64,000 nucleotides of DNA from Luteitalea pratensis (GTDB lineage: Bacteria > Acidobacteriota > Vicinamibacteria > Vicinamibacterales > Vicinamibacteraceae), in contig NZ_CP015136.1 in the NCBI RefSeq assembly GCF_001618865.1, forward strand, positions 3,817,001-3,881,000, given 5' to 3'. The notes beneath the pieces are model-generated. The model ran no database searches. It was not told the origin of the DNA and was given only the letters and a program-made list of their open reading frames with translations. Below are positions 54,186 through 62,356 of this stretch, piece after piece. A program made the position numbers and the translations under genes. How positions within the stretch are numbered: the first letter of the stretch is position 1; every line of letters begins with the position of its first letter.

Positions 54186-54869
54186 GTGCCTCGTATTCTT
54201 TCCTCAACGACTCCTGCCGTCGCGCTGAACAGCGCGGCTCCTCGCCTGTCTCGCCGAGAGGCGCTCGTTCTTGTCAGCGCGTTGCCGTGGCTCGTGCCGG
54301 CATCCGCGAGTGGCGCAGCGGCGGCGACGTCCCTGTTCGATGGCAAGTCGCTCGGATCCTGGAAGCCGGTGGCCTTCGGCGGCGAGGGAGAAGTCTCCAT
54401 CGTCAACGGGGCGATTCGCCTGGATCGTGGCAACGACCTGACGGCGGTCGTCTGGACCGGCAAGGTGCCGGGGCCGAACTTCCGCGTACAGATGGAAGCC
54501 AATCGCGTGGACGGATCCGATTTCTTCTGCGCGGTGACGTTCCCTGTCGCCGGCAGCCATTGCACGTTCGTGGTTGGCGGTTGGGGCGGCACCGTGGTGG
54601 GGTTCTCCAGCCTCGACGGCCTCGATGCCTCGGAGAACGAGACGAGTCACACCATGACCTTCGAAAACGGTCGCTGGTACCAGGTGGCCGTTGACGTCAC
54701 GCCGACGCACATCAAGGGACTCATCGACGGCGCCGTGGCTGCCGAGGCTAACCTGGCGCGGCGCGAGGTCGACGTTCGCATCGAGATGGTGCTGTGCCGT
54801 CCGCTCGGCCTCGCGAGTTGGCGCACCGTCAGCGACATCCGCAACATCACGCTCGAGGAGCGCGCATGA
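54186..54869 (+). CDS. DUF1080 (LamG-like) secreted protein
   Basis: The 227-residue product has a Tat-like signal (LSRREALVLVSALPWLVPAS) and a concanavalin-like beta sandwich typical of DUF1080 proteins: SLFDGKSLGSWKPVAFGGEG, VSIVNGAIRLDRGNDLTAVV, NFRVQMEANRVDGSDFFCAV, FENGRWYQVAVDVTPTHIKG. Some family members hydrolyse 3-keto-glycosides; that is not shown here. Start is GTG at 54186. Its stop codon overlaps the start of the phosphoesterase gene. Confidence 0.82.
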   Translation: MPRILSSTTPAVALNSAAPRLSRREALVLVSALPWLVPASASGAAAATSLFDGKSLGSWKPVAFGGEGEVSIVNGAIRLDRGNDLTAVVWTGKVPGPNFRVQMEANRVDGSDFFCAVTFPVAGSHCTFVVGGWGGTVVGFSSLDGLDASENETSHTMTFENGRWYQVAVDVTPTHIKGLIDGAVAAEANLARREVDVRIEMVLCRPLGLASWRTVSDIRNITLEERA

Positions 54870-56080
54870 TGCCCGTGTCTCGTCGGCGCTGGCTGCAGTC
54901 CGGGCCATTGGCCGTGGCCCTCGGGTGGAGCCGCGCCGCGCTCGCGCAGAGTTCGCCAATCACACGGACCCCGGAGAACTTCCGGCTCGTCGGCGCGCCG
55001 GTCGTGCAGGGCGTGTCCGCGTCGGCCGTCTCGATCGCGTGGGGCGTGAACGACACCAGCACCGGATGGGTCGAGTACGGCGAGACGGAGGCGCTGGGAC
55101 GTCTCGCGGCGCCAGAAGGACACGGTCTCAAGCCCCTCGACGCGGTGGTGCACCGCGTGCGCCTCGAGGGTCTCGCGCCGGGCGCGCGGTACTTCTACCG
55201 GACCGTCAGCGTGCCGATCGCGTTTCTCGGCGCGTACGACATCCGGCGCGGTCGCCCGTTCGAGAGCGGTCTTGCCAGCTTCACCACGCCCGACGAGGGC
55301 AGGGGCGCACGCGTCTCGTTCGCCGTCATCAACGACACGCACGAACAGACCGAGACGCTGAAGTCGCTGTTCACGCAACTGGCCGATGCGCCCGGCGACA
55401 TGCTCTTCTGGAATGGCGACATGTTCAACGACATCGCCAGCCAGCAGCAGATGTCCGAGCAACTGCTGACGCCCGCCGGCATCGCGTATGCCTCGCAGCG
55501 GCCCGTGTGGTTCGCGCGTGGCAATCACGACGTGCGCGGACCAGAGGCACGCGCGCTTGGGCGCTTCCTCGATACACCGGGAGGGCGGTTCCACTATTCA
55601 GTGCGGCAGGGCCCGGTGGCGTTTGTCGTGCTGGACACGGGCGAGGACAAGGCAGACGACGCGCCGGTCTATGCGGGGCTCGGGACCTTCGACGCCTACC
55701 GCACCGCGCAGTCGGCCTGGCTGGCCGATCAGCTGCGGCAGGACCACATCCGCAACGCACCGTTCCGCGTGGTGATCGCGCACATCCCGCTCTACTCGAC
55801 GCGCGACACGCAGCCGCACGGCGGGGCAGACGCGCGGGCCAAATGGCATACGCACCTCGCCGAAGGCGCCGTCGACCTGTTGATCACCGGGCACACGCAC
55901 CGCCACGCCTGGATGCCAGCGGACGCGACGCGCCCGTTCGGCCAGCTGACCGGTGGCGGTCCAAGGCCGCAGGAAGCGACCCTGATCCGCGCCGAGGCCG
56001 ACGCGCAGGTGCTGAAAGCCCGGATGCACGCGCTCGACGGCACGCTGATCAGTGAACACGTGATCCCGCGTCGAAGCTGA
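54866..56080 (+). CDS. Secreted metallophosphoesterase with N-terminal fibronectin-like domain
   Basis: The 404-residue protein has a Tat-like signal (SRRRWLQSGPLAVALGWSRA), a fibronectin-III-like domain as in purple acid phosphatases (VQGVSASAVSIAWGVNDTST, HRVRLEGLAPGARYFYRTVS) and a calcineurin-like phosphoesterase domain. Metal ligands are in FAVINDTHEQ, FWNGDMFND, ARGNHDVRG, VVIAHIPLYS and LITGHTHRHAW. The first motif is D-T-H, as expected for this fold. It shares a 4-bp overlap with the DUF1080 gene, so both products may act on the same extracellular substrate. Confidence 0.9.
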   Translation: MMPVSRRRWLQSGPLAVALGWSRAALAQSSPITRTPENFRLVGAPVVQGVSASAVSIAWGVNDTSTGWVEYGETEALGRLAAPEGHGLKPLDAVVHRVRLEGLAPGARYFYRTVSVPIAFLGAYDIRRGRPFESGLASFTTPDEGRGARVSFAVINDTHEQTETLKSLFTQLADAPGDMLFWNGDMFNDIASQQQMSEQLLTPAGIAYASQRPVWFARGNHDVRGPEARALGRFLDTPGGRFHYSVRQGPVAFVVLDTGEDKADDAPVYAGLGTFDAYRTAQSAWLADQLRQDHIRNAPFRVVIAHIPLYSTRDTQPHGGADARAKWHTHLAEGAVDLLITGHTHRHAWMPADATRPFGQLTGGGPRPQEATLIRAEADAQVLKARMHALDGTLISEHVIPRRS

Positions 56081-56161
56081 CGTCGAAAGGAAGGCCTCGC
56101 TGGGACAGCGCGGCACTACCGATTCCACAACGGCGGTGACGTCGACGGTCAGTATCAGGCT

Positions 56162-56199
56162 GTCCGGTACCCGGTACCCGGTACCCGGAGCCCGGACTG
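56162..56199. repeat. GGTACCC heptad array
   Basis: CCGGTACCCGGTACCCGGTA then CCCGGAGCCCGGAC: three perfect heptads and one variant. On the minus strand the array follows the moaA stop codon by 6 bp. The 80 bp to its left (56081-56161) show nothing. Confidence 0.88.
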
Positions 56200-56202
56200 T
56201 GT

Positions 56203-57219
56203 TTACCCGCCCCTCGTGTGCATCTCGAGCTGCGGGGCCCGGCGCAGGTCCTCGACGGCGATGAACGCGCCACGGTCCGGCGCAGACAGCCGGGCCTCGG
56301 CACCGCGATCCGCGCGCTGCTGCCACGTCGTCGTCAGGAGCGCGACGAGGTCCTCGTCGCTGGCGCCGGTGCGCAATGGCGTTCTGATGTCGAGCCCCTG
56401 CGTCGCGTAGAGACACGAAAACAGGTGCCCGTCGGCCGTGAGTCGAATGCGATCGCAGGTGGAGCAGAACGGCGTCGTCGTGGACGCAATGATGCCGAAC
56501 ACCTGCCCGGATGCGAGCCGGTAGCGGGATGCCGGCGCCGGGCCGTCGGGCGCCAGTGTCTCGATGTCTCCGAACGCCTCCTGAACGCGCCGGAGGATGT
56601 CTGAGCGCGAAACCACCTTCGCCGCCTCCCAGTGTGTGGCGCCAGGTACGTCCATGTACTCGATGAACCGGATCTCGGCGTGCCGCGATCCGGCGAACGC
56701 GACGAGGGCCTCGATCTCATCGTCGTTCACGCCGCGCATCAGCACGGTGTCGAGCTTGACCGCGCCGAATACCGTGACGGCCGCGTCGATCCCCGCAAGT
56801 ACGTCGGCGAGATGATCGCGGCGGGTGAGCGCTTCGAAGCGCGCCCGCTGCAACGTGTCGAGGCTCACCGTGATGCGCCGTAGTCCAGCCTCGCGCAAGC
56901 GAGTGGCCTGCGCCGCGAGGAGGACGCCATTGGTCGTCATCGCCAGGTCGTCGAGCGTGCCGATGGCGGCCAGTTGGGCGGTCAGGTCAGCCACTTGCGC
57001 CCGCAACAATGGCTCGCCGCCGGTGAGCCGCACGTGCCGCACGCCGAGTCCCGCGAACAGGCGCGTGACGCGGGTCAGCTCCTCGAAGGTCAGCAGCGTG
57101 GTCCTGGGCAGCCAGACGTAGTCCGGCTCCGGCATGCAGTAGGCACACCGGAGGTTGCACCGGTCGGTGACGGAGATGCGGAGGTGGCCGAGCGGGCGCT
57201 GCCACCGGTCGAGGATCAC
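56203..57219 (-). CDS. moaA: GTP 3',8-cyclase MoaA
   Basis: The 338-residue radical SAM enzyme catalyses the first step of molybdenum cofactor synthesis. The N-terminal cluster motif is in SVTDRCNLRCAYCMPE, with VRLTGGEPLLR next. The C-terminal cluster is in FCSTCDRIRLTADGHLFSCL. The essential C-terminal Gly-Gly is present (HTRGG). The GTG at 57219 is used. On the minus strand GATAAT ends 6 nt before it, so the transcript may be leaderless. No other moa genes are adjacent. MsrP (23253) is a molybdoenzyme in this window that would need the cofactor. Confidence 0.96.
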   Translation of the reverse strand: MILDRWQRPLGHLRISVTDRCNLRCAYCMPEPDYVWLPRTTLLTFEELTRVTRLFAGLGVRHVRLTGGEPLLRAQVADLTAQLAAIGTLDDLAMTTNGVLLAAQATRLREAGLRRITVSLDTLQRARFEALTRRDHLADVLAGIDAAVTVFGAVKLDTVLMRGVNDDEIEALVAFAGSRHAEIRFIEYMDVPGATHWEAAKVVSRSDILRRVQEAFGDIETLAPDGPAPASRYRLASGQVFGIIASTTTPFCSTCDRIRLTADGHLFSCLYATQGLDIRTPLRTGASDEDLVALLTTTWQQRADRGAEARLSAPDRGAFIAVEDLRRAPQLEMHTRGG

Positions 57220-57237
57220 AGGAGGATTATCCCAGAG

Positions 57238-57275
57238 AACGCCGAACGCCGAACGTCGAACGCCGAACGCCGACA
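57238..57275 (+). repeat. GAACGCC heptad array
   Basis: GAACGCCGAACGCCGAACGT then CGAACGCCGAACGCCGACAG: five or more heptads between moaA and the amt terminator. Unlike most other arrays, it lies just upstream of a gene start (moaA, minus strand) and may overlap its promoter. Confidence 0.85.
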
Positions 57276-57339
57276 GGCGGCGCAGGACCCAAGAGCCGGA
57301 GACGACCGAAGGCCCACGGCCGATGGACGAAGGCCGGGG

Positions 57340-57379
57340 CAAAAGAAAAAGGCCCCCGATCCGGTGCCCGCGGATCGGA
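57340..57379 (-). terminator. Intrinsic terminator of amt
   Basis: On the minus strand CCGATCCG, a 7-nt loop, CGGATCGG, then GGGCCTTTTTCTTTT: a clear stem plus T-run, about 60 bp after the amt stop codon. It is the only classical rho-independent terminator recognised in the window. Confidence 0.88.
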
Positions 57380-57441
57380 GGCGTAGGCTTCGGCGCCCGG
57401 CGCCGGAAGCGGAAAAAGCGGCCTTGCTGGGACTGGGAAGT

Positions 57442-58788
57442 TCAGGCCACGTGCTCGAGCAGGGAGGCGGGCACCCCGTGGTCTGTGTCGAAGGTTGCCG
57501 CGACTTCTCCGTGCTGGCTGAGGTCGAGGCCGTCGGTTTCGGCGTCCGGCGAGACGCGCATGGGCCACATCGTGTCGACGACACGGTAGAGGAACCAGGA
57601 GCCGACGAAGGCAAAGGTGGTGACGACTACGAGCGCCAGCATGTGGACGCTGAAGGTGTGCCAGTTGCCGTTCACCAGGCCGACGTCCTTGGCAAACACG
57701 CCCGTCATGACCATTCCGACCATGCCGCCAACGCCGTGGCACGGGAAGACGTCGAGCGTGTCGTCAAGTGTGCTTCTCGACTTCCAGTACACGGCGACGT
57801 TGCTGACGATGCTCGCGACCAGCCCGATGACGATGCTGTGGCGCACGGTGACGAACCCGGCGGCTGGCGTGATGGCGACCAGTCCGACGACGGCGCCGAT
57901 GCAGGCCCCCATGGCCGATGGCTTCCGGCCGCGCACCATGTCGAAGAACACCCATCCGAGCATCGCGGCCGCCGACGCCGTGTTGGTGGTGGCGAAGGCG
58001 AGGACCGCGGTGTCGTTGGCCGCCAGGGCCGAGCCCGCGTTGAACCCGAACCATCCGAACCAGAGCATTCCTGTGCCGAGTAGCACGTACGGAATGTTGG
58101 CTGGCTCGTGCGCCTCGTTGGCGATGTGGCTCTGGCGGCGACCGAGCACCAGCGCGCCAGCCAGCGCGGCCAGGCCTGCAGACATGTGGACGACCGTCCC
58201 GCCGGCGAAGTCGAGCACGCCCATCTGCCGCAACCAGCCCTGCGGGTGCCATGTCATGTGCGCCAGCGGCGCGTAGATGACGAGGCTGAACAGGATCATG
58301 AAGAGCAGGTAACTCGAGAACCGGACCCGCTCGGCGAAGGCCCCGGTGATCAGCGCCGGCGTGATGATCGCGAACTTCAACTGGAACAGCGCGAACAGCA
58401 ACAGCGGAATGGTCGGCGAGAGGTCCGGGTGGGTGGCGGCGCCGACGCCGTCGAGCATGAAGAACGTGAGCGGGTTGCCCACCAGTCCGCCCAGGCTGTC
58501 GCCGAAGGCCAGGCTGAATCCGACCACCACCCACAGCAGGCTGATGACGCCGAGCGCCACGAAGCTCTGGAGCATCGTCGAGACGACGTTCTTGAACCGG
58601 ACCATGCCGCCGTAGAAGAACGACAGGCCCGGCGTCATGAGCAGGACGAGGCCGGTGGCGGTGAGCATCCACGCGACGTCACCGGATGAGGCAGGCCCAC
58701 CCGCTTGGACCGCCGGCACGGCTCGGGGAAGCAGCGCGGCAAGCGCGACGGCCGACAGCAGGACGAAGGGTGCGAAGCGGACGTTCAC
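57442..58788 (-). CDS. amt: Ammonium transporter (Amt family)
   Basis: The 448-residue membrane channel has a cleavable-type N-terminal segment (FAPFVLLSAVALAALLPRAV) followed by eleven hydrophobic segments. Family motifs are LLMTPGLSFFYGGMVRFKNV, DFAGGTVVHMSAGLAALAGA (first pore His), WFGWFGFNAGSALAAN and VFPCHGVGGMVGMVMTGVFA (second pore His). The C-terminal cytosolic tail is present. No PII gene (glnB/glnK) lies next to it. The GTG at 58788 follows GGAGA. Confidence 0.95.
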   Translation of the reverse strand: MNVRFAPFVLLSAVALAALLPRAVPAVQAGGPASSGDVAWMLTATGLVLLMTPGLSFFYGGMVRFKNVVSTMLQSFVALGVISLLWVVVGFSLAFGDSLGGLVGNPLTFFMLDGVGAATHPDLSPTIPLLLFALFQLKFAIITPALITGAFAERVRFSSYLLFMILFSLVIYAPLAHMTWHPQGWLRQMGVLDFAGGTVVHMSAGLAALAGALVLGRRQSHIANEAHEPANIPYVLLGTGMLWFGWFGFNAGSALAANDTAVLAFATTNTASAAAMLGWVFFDMVRGRKPSAMGACIGAVVGLVAITPAAGFVTVRHSIVIGLVASIVSNVAVYWKSRSTLDDTLDVFPCHGVGGMVGMVMTGVFAKDVGLVNGNWHTFSVHMLALVVVTTFAFVGSWFLYRVVDTMWPMRVSPDAETDGLDLSQHGEVAATFDTDHGVPASLLEHVA

Positions 58789-58831
58789 GAGGGCATCTCC
58801 ACAGCGAGCACGCGACAAGCGGACTTTGAGA

Positions 58832-58860
58832 AATGTACGGGATGAGTGCGCATTGGTCAA
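58832..58860 (-). promoter_or_regulatory. Sigma-70-like promoter of amt
   Basis: On the minus strand TTGACC, a 17-bp spacer, then TACATT; the predicted start of transcription lies about 38 bp before the GTG. The flanking AT-rich stretch (58855-58895) may hold a regulator site. Confidence 0.6.
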
Positions 58861-58959
58861 TATTGACGTAACACTTTGTTAAACATAGTGCATCAACGCC
58901 CTATTGACGGACGCAGAACATGCGTTGCATGCGACATGGGTAACGCATTCTGCGGTTCC

Positions 58960-59404
58960 GGCGTCGCGGGCACGACCGTGATCCCGACCCGGAACGCGAT
59001 ATCTTCCTGGCCGATGCACCCCGGGGGACCCGCCGAATTCGGAACCGGGGCGGCTGGGGAGGCTTGGCGCGTGCGGTTGACGGTACCCGTGTCCATCCGG
59101 GAAGCCCGGACGACGTCCGGGGTCGCGGGCCTGGTGGCCTGGATCGACGAGCAGACCCGACGGGAAGGTGGGGCGTTCTGCTGCTGGCCTATGACGCCGC
59201 CCCCGCGATGGGCCAGGCGCTGGCCGTACCCGACTCCGGCGACGGACCGATCCCCGCTGGCCTGGGCCGCGGCCTACGAGATGCAGGCTTCTACCGCCGA
59301 AGTCGACGACGCGCGGCCGTGGGAATGCGTCCGGGCCGCCGACTCGGTCGTGTGGCATCCTGCGATCGACGAAGCGCGTTTCGCCGGCGACATCGCGTAC
59401 CGGT
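58960..59404 (+). pseudogene. Fragment of aminodeoxychorismate synthase component I (pabB), N-terminal part
   Basis: No single frame gives a sensible protein, but pieces in two forward frames assemble into a PabB-like N terminus. The order is DIFLADAPRGTRR (one frame), GLVAWIDEQTRREG (other frame), RWGVLLLAYDAAPAMGQALA (first frame), PLAWAAAYEMQASTAEVDDA and WHPAIDEARFAGDIA (other frame). Single-base shifts near 59170 and 59256 are implied. The chorismate-binding catalytic domain is missing: the match stops at FAGDIA, directly where a heptad repeat begins. The reverse-strand frame over this region is rejected. Confidence 0.7.
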
Positions 59405-59437
59405 CCTGCCTGAGACATGAGTCCTGAGACATGAGAC
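59405..59437 (+). repeat. CCTGAGACATGAGT repeat
   Basis: CTGCCTGAGACATGAGTCCT then GAGACATGAGAC: a 14-bp unit (two heptads) repeated twice, at the breakpoint of the pabB fragment. Confidence 0.75.
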
Positions 59438-59445
59438 GATTGCGC

Positions 59446-59474
59446 TTGACGTCCTACTAAATACTTAGTAGATA
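59446..59474 (+). promoter_or_regulatory. Promoter and BlaI-type operator of the blaI/M56 operon
   Basis: TTGACG (59446-59451), 17-bp spacer, TAGATA (59469-59474). The palindrome CTACTAA-ATAC-TTAGTAG (59454-59471) fills the spacer. TACTA/TAGTA half-sites are like known BlaI/MecI operators, so repression by the first gene product is likely. The ATG at 59482 lies about where transcription would start, so the mRNA may be leaderless. Confidence 0.75.
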
Positions 59475-59481
59475 GTAGTCA

Positions 59482-59865
59482 ATGGCGATCACGCCCTCGT
59501 TGACCCCGCAGGAACTGGCGATCATGAAGGTCGTCTGGCGCCTCGGCTCGGCCACCGTCCGTGACGTGCACGACGTGCTGCGCCGCGAGCATCGCGACGA
59601 CCTCGCGTACACGACTGTCCTCACGATGATGCGCATCCTCGAACAGAAGGGGATGTTGTCGAAGTCGCAGGACGCCGCCTCGCGCGGCCACCGGTACACC
59701 CCCGCCCGCACGCAGCGGCAGATGATGCGCGTCCTGGTGCGCGAGTTCGTCGACCGCGTCTTCGACGGCGCCGCGGACTCCCTCGTCGCCCACCTCGTCG
59801 CCGATCGCAAGCTCTCCGCTCGCGACCGGGCCGAAATCCGCAAACTGATCGACAAGGAGGACTGA
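59482..59865 (+). CDS. BlaI/MecI/CopY family transcriptional repressor
   Basis: The 127-residue winged-helix protein has LTPQELAIMKVVWRLGSATV, RDVHDVLRREHRDDLAYTTV and LTMMRILEQKGMLSKSQDAA, the family's DNA-binding region. A C-terminal dimerisation helix set follows (RVLVREFVDRVFDGAADSLV). Such repressors are inactivated by the protease encoded with them, here the M56 protein downstream (1-bp overlap). It probably binds the palindrome in its own promoter. Confidence 0.94.
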   Translation: MAITPSLTPQELAIMKVVWRLGSATVRDVHDVLRREHRDDLAYTTVLTMMRILEQKGMLSKSQDAASRGHRYTPARTQRQMMRVLVREFVDRVFDGAADSLVAHLVADRKLSARDRAEIRKLIDKED

Positions 59866-61493
59866 TGTCGGCATGGGCCTTCGCCGTGACGTGGGTGTTG
59901 CACAGCACGGTCCTCGGACTGGTCGCCCTGTCCCTGCCGGCGATCCTCCGCCTGCGGGACCCCCGAGTGCTCGCCTCCTGGTGGGGATACTCCGTCGGCG
60001 GCATCGTCCTGCTGCCGGTACTGCCGCTGTTCCTGCCGCGCCAGCCGGCCGTGCCGATGCCGGTGACCACGTTCGTGGAGACGACGACGGCGGTGCTGGG
60101 CCCAGTGCTCGCGGCGGCGCCCACACTGTCCCCCATGGCCTGGCTGGGCACCCTGTGGGCCACTGGTGCGCTCGCGAGACTCGCCTGGCTCGTCATCGGG
60201 CATCGGCGCCTGCGTCGACTCGCGGCATGTGGGAAGCCGGTCGAGAACGACCCGGCACTGGATCGGGCGCGTGCGCTTGCGCCCGCTGCGGTCCTGCCGC
60301 CGCTTGCCGCGGCGCGCGTGCCTGTCGTCGCGGTGGCCGAGGCCGGACCCTGCGCCTTCGGCTGGCTGGACGTGTGCGTGCTCGTTCCTGTCGCGTTGCG
60401 CGAGCGTCCGGAAGAAGAGCGCCTGGCCGTGTACCTGCACGAACTGGCGCACATCGCCCGCGCCGACGTCAGCCGTGGCTATGCAGACGAAGCATGGCGG
60501 CTCCTGTGGTGGTGGCAGCCGTCGGTGTGGGTCCTGCTCTCACGAGTGCGGCTTGCACGCGAACACGAAGTGGACGCGCTCGTCGTCAGCCGCACCGGTG
60601 GCATGCGCGCGTACGTCGAGGCGCTGCTCTGGTGCAGCACCCTGCAGCCGGCGGGGGCGCCGAGTATGCCGGTCGGAAGCAGACGACACGTCCTGGTGCG
60701 GCGCGTGGCGCTGATGTGTCAGGGAGCGACGATGCCACGGACACGACGATGGATCACGGCAGCCGCCATGGTGGTGATGTTCAGCGGTGTGTCCGCGGTG
60801 GTCAACAGGGTGTCGCCACTGCGAGCGGCGCAGTTCGGTGTGCGACCGGCCGTCGCGCTGGAGGCCGGGCCACTGGAGCGCGTGGCCGTGCGTCCAACCC
60901 TCGACATGCCGGCCCCGAGGCGTACGTTGCATGTCGCCCCGAACTGGCCGGCCGATATGGCGGTAGCGGCGCAGTACCGAGTGCATCTGGTGCTCGATGC
61001 GACCGGGCAGGTCGCTGAAGCACGGGTCCTGACGGGCGCCATCGCGGCGGCACGGGATGCGGCTGTCGCTGCGGAGATCGATGCGGTGCTCACTGCGGTG
61101 CGGCAGTGGAAATTCGATCCGCCTGCCCAGGCGCCGATGCTGATCGCCGTGGATATCGCGGCACACCAGGATGGCGCGACGCTGTCGACAATGAGTACCG
61201 AGCGTGCGCCACTGCGCGCAGGCGGTGCGATTGCACCACCGCGCAAGATCTACGACGTCAAGGTCGAGTATCCACAGGCGGCACAAGCGGCCAGGATCAC
61301 GGGCGTCGTGACCATCGAGGCCACCGTTGGCGTCGACGGGACGATCACGGAGGCCCAGGTGCTGAAGGGCGTCGCGGAGCTCGATGACGCGGCACTCGCC
61401 TCGGTGCGCCAGTGGCGGTTCGAACCCGTGTGGCTGAACGGCGAGCCGGTGCCCGTGATCGTCGTGCTTACTGTCAACTTCACGCTGAAGTGA
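59865..61493 (+). CDS. M56 (BlaR1-like) metallopeptidase with C-terminal TonB domains
   Basis: The 542-residue protein has four N-terminal membrane segments (WVLHSTVLGLVALSLPAILR, and others). The cytoplasmic zinc peptidase motif is AVYLHELAHIARADVSR, with the second Glu in AREHEVDALVVSR. After another membrane segment (WITAAAMVVMFSGVSAVVN) two TonB C-terminal-like modules follow: VHLVLDATGQVAEARVL, and then TGVVTIEATVGVDGTITEAQ with VRQWRFEPVWLNGEPVPVIV. It lacks the penicillin-binding sensor of true BlaR1, so the signal is unknown. It likely cleaves the co-encoded repressor. The ATG overlaps the blaI stop codon and follows AAGGAGG. Confidence 0.9.
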   Translation: MSAWAFAVTWVLHSTVLGLVALSLPAILRLRDPRVLASWWGYSVGGIVLLPVLPLFLPRQPAVPMPVTTFVETTTAVLGPVLAAAPTLSPMAWLGTLWATGALARLAWLVIGHRRLRRLAACGKPVENDPALDRARALAPAAVLPPLAAARVPVVAVAEAGPCAFGWLDVCVLVPVALRERPEEERLAVYLHELAHIARADVSRGYADEAWRLLWWWQPSVWVLLSRVRLAREHEVDALVVSRTGGMRAYVEALLWCSTLQPAGAPSMPVGSRRHVLVRRVALMCQGATMPRTRRWITAAAMVVMFSGVSAVVNRVSPLRAAQFGVRPAVALEAGPLERVAVRPTLDMPAPRRTLHVAPNWPADMAVAAQYRVHLVLDATGQVAEARVLTGAIAAARDAAVAAEIDAVLTAVRQWKFDPPAQAPMLIAVDIAAHQDGATLSTMSTERAPLRAGGAIAPPRKIYDVKVEYPQAAQAARITGVVTIEATVGVDGTITEAQVLKGVAELDDAALASVRQWRFEPVWLNGEPVPVIVVLTVNFTLK

Positions 61494-61569
61494 ACGACGC
61501 GCACCGATGCCCCGCGCGCCGCTCAGACATGGGCGGCATTGGCGCCATGACCTTGGAAGAGGGCACAGC

Positions 61570-62331
61570 ATGATCGGTAGACGGCGATCGCTCGCAACCG
61601 CCAGGATCGTGATCCTGCTTGCCGGCGCGGCGGCCGCGGCGACACCAGTGCACGGCTCGGCATTGCAGACGGTGCCCGTTCCGGCTGGGCGCGTCTATCC
61701 GACCGAGCCGGGCCCGCTCGAGCGCATCGCCATCCGGCCGTCGCTCGACGTCCCCGCCCCTCGGCGGACGGCGCACGTCGCGCCGGATTGGCCCGCGGGT
61801 GTCGCCGGCAGGGTCCGTTATCGCGTCCATCTTGTCGTTGGCGCCAGCGGCGAGGTGGCGGAGGCGCGCGTCGTCTCTGGCATAGGGCCGGCTGACAACA
61901 GCCGGCCCGTGGCCTCCGAAGTCGCCGCCGTGCTCGCGGCGGTACGCCAATGGACGTTCGAGCCGCCAGCCCGGGCGCCGATGCTGCTGGCGACGTACGT
62001 GGGCACCGGTGACGCGGAAGGCATCGTCGTGCCCTCACCGATAGAGCGGCGACCGATCCGCATCGGTACAGGCATGCGACCGCCGACCAAGATCCATCAC
62101 GTCAGTCCGGAGTATCGGGATGCCCGCAATGCCGGTCTGTCCGGCGTGGTGATCCTGGAGGCGACGATCGACCCCGAAGGCGCCGTGTCGGACGTGCAGG
62201 TCATCCGCAGCGTGACCGGACTCGACGAGGCGGCGATCGCTGCGGTACGTCAATGGCGGTACACGCCGACGATGCTCAATGGCGAACCGGTACCGGTGAT
62301 CATGACCGTGACCGTCAACTTCCAGCCGTAG
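61570..62331 (+). CDS. TonB-domain protein, partial duplicate of the upstream M56 gene
   Basis: The 253-residue exported protein (signal RIVILLAGAAAAATPVHGSA) closely parallels the extracytoplasmic part of the preceding protein. ERIAIRPSLDVPAPRRTAHV matches ERVAVRPTLDMPAPRRTLHV, and the two TonB-like modules occur in the same order (YRVHLVVGASGEVAEARVV; SGVVILEATIDPEGAVSDVQ). It lacks the peptidase and the membrane anchor. A GGGCCGGCT palindrome lies inside its reading frame at 61883. Start is ATG at 61570. Confidence 0.85.
   Translation: MIGRRRSLATARIVILLAGAAAAATPVHGSALQTVPVPAGRVYPTEPGPLERIAIRPSLDVPAPRRTAHVAPDWPAGVAGRVRYRVHLVVGASGEVAEARVVSGIGPADNSRPVASEVAAVLAAVRQWTFEPPARAPMLLATYVGTGDAEGIVVPSPIERRPIRIGTGMRPPTKIHHVSPEYRDARNAGLSGVVILEATIDPEGAVSDVQVIRSVTGLDEAAIAAVRQWRYTPTMLNGEPVPVIMTVTVNFQP
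61883..61912. repeat. GGGCCGGCTG palindrome inside a coding region
   Basis: GGGCCGGCTG-ACAA-CAGCCGGCCC, a perfect 10-bp inverted repeat preceded by TA, identical in arms to the unit at 50947. It encodes GPADNSRPV in the TonB-domain protein. Alignment with the upstream paralogue shows no length difference at this place. Confidence 0.85.
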
Positions 62332-62356
62332 CCGTGCTGACCATCACCTGACCGCC

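Noticed and set aside
58879-59418. A real minus-strand gene of 179 residues
   Set aside because: Its protein shows no family pattern and is antisense to the pabB remnant.
58876-59427. A real 183-residue gene in this frame
   Set aside because: PabB-like pieces alternate between this frame and another, so the frame is a remnant rather than a functional gene.
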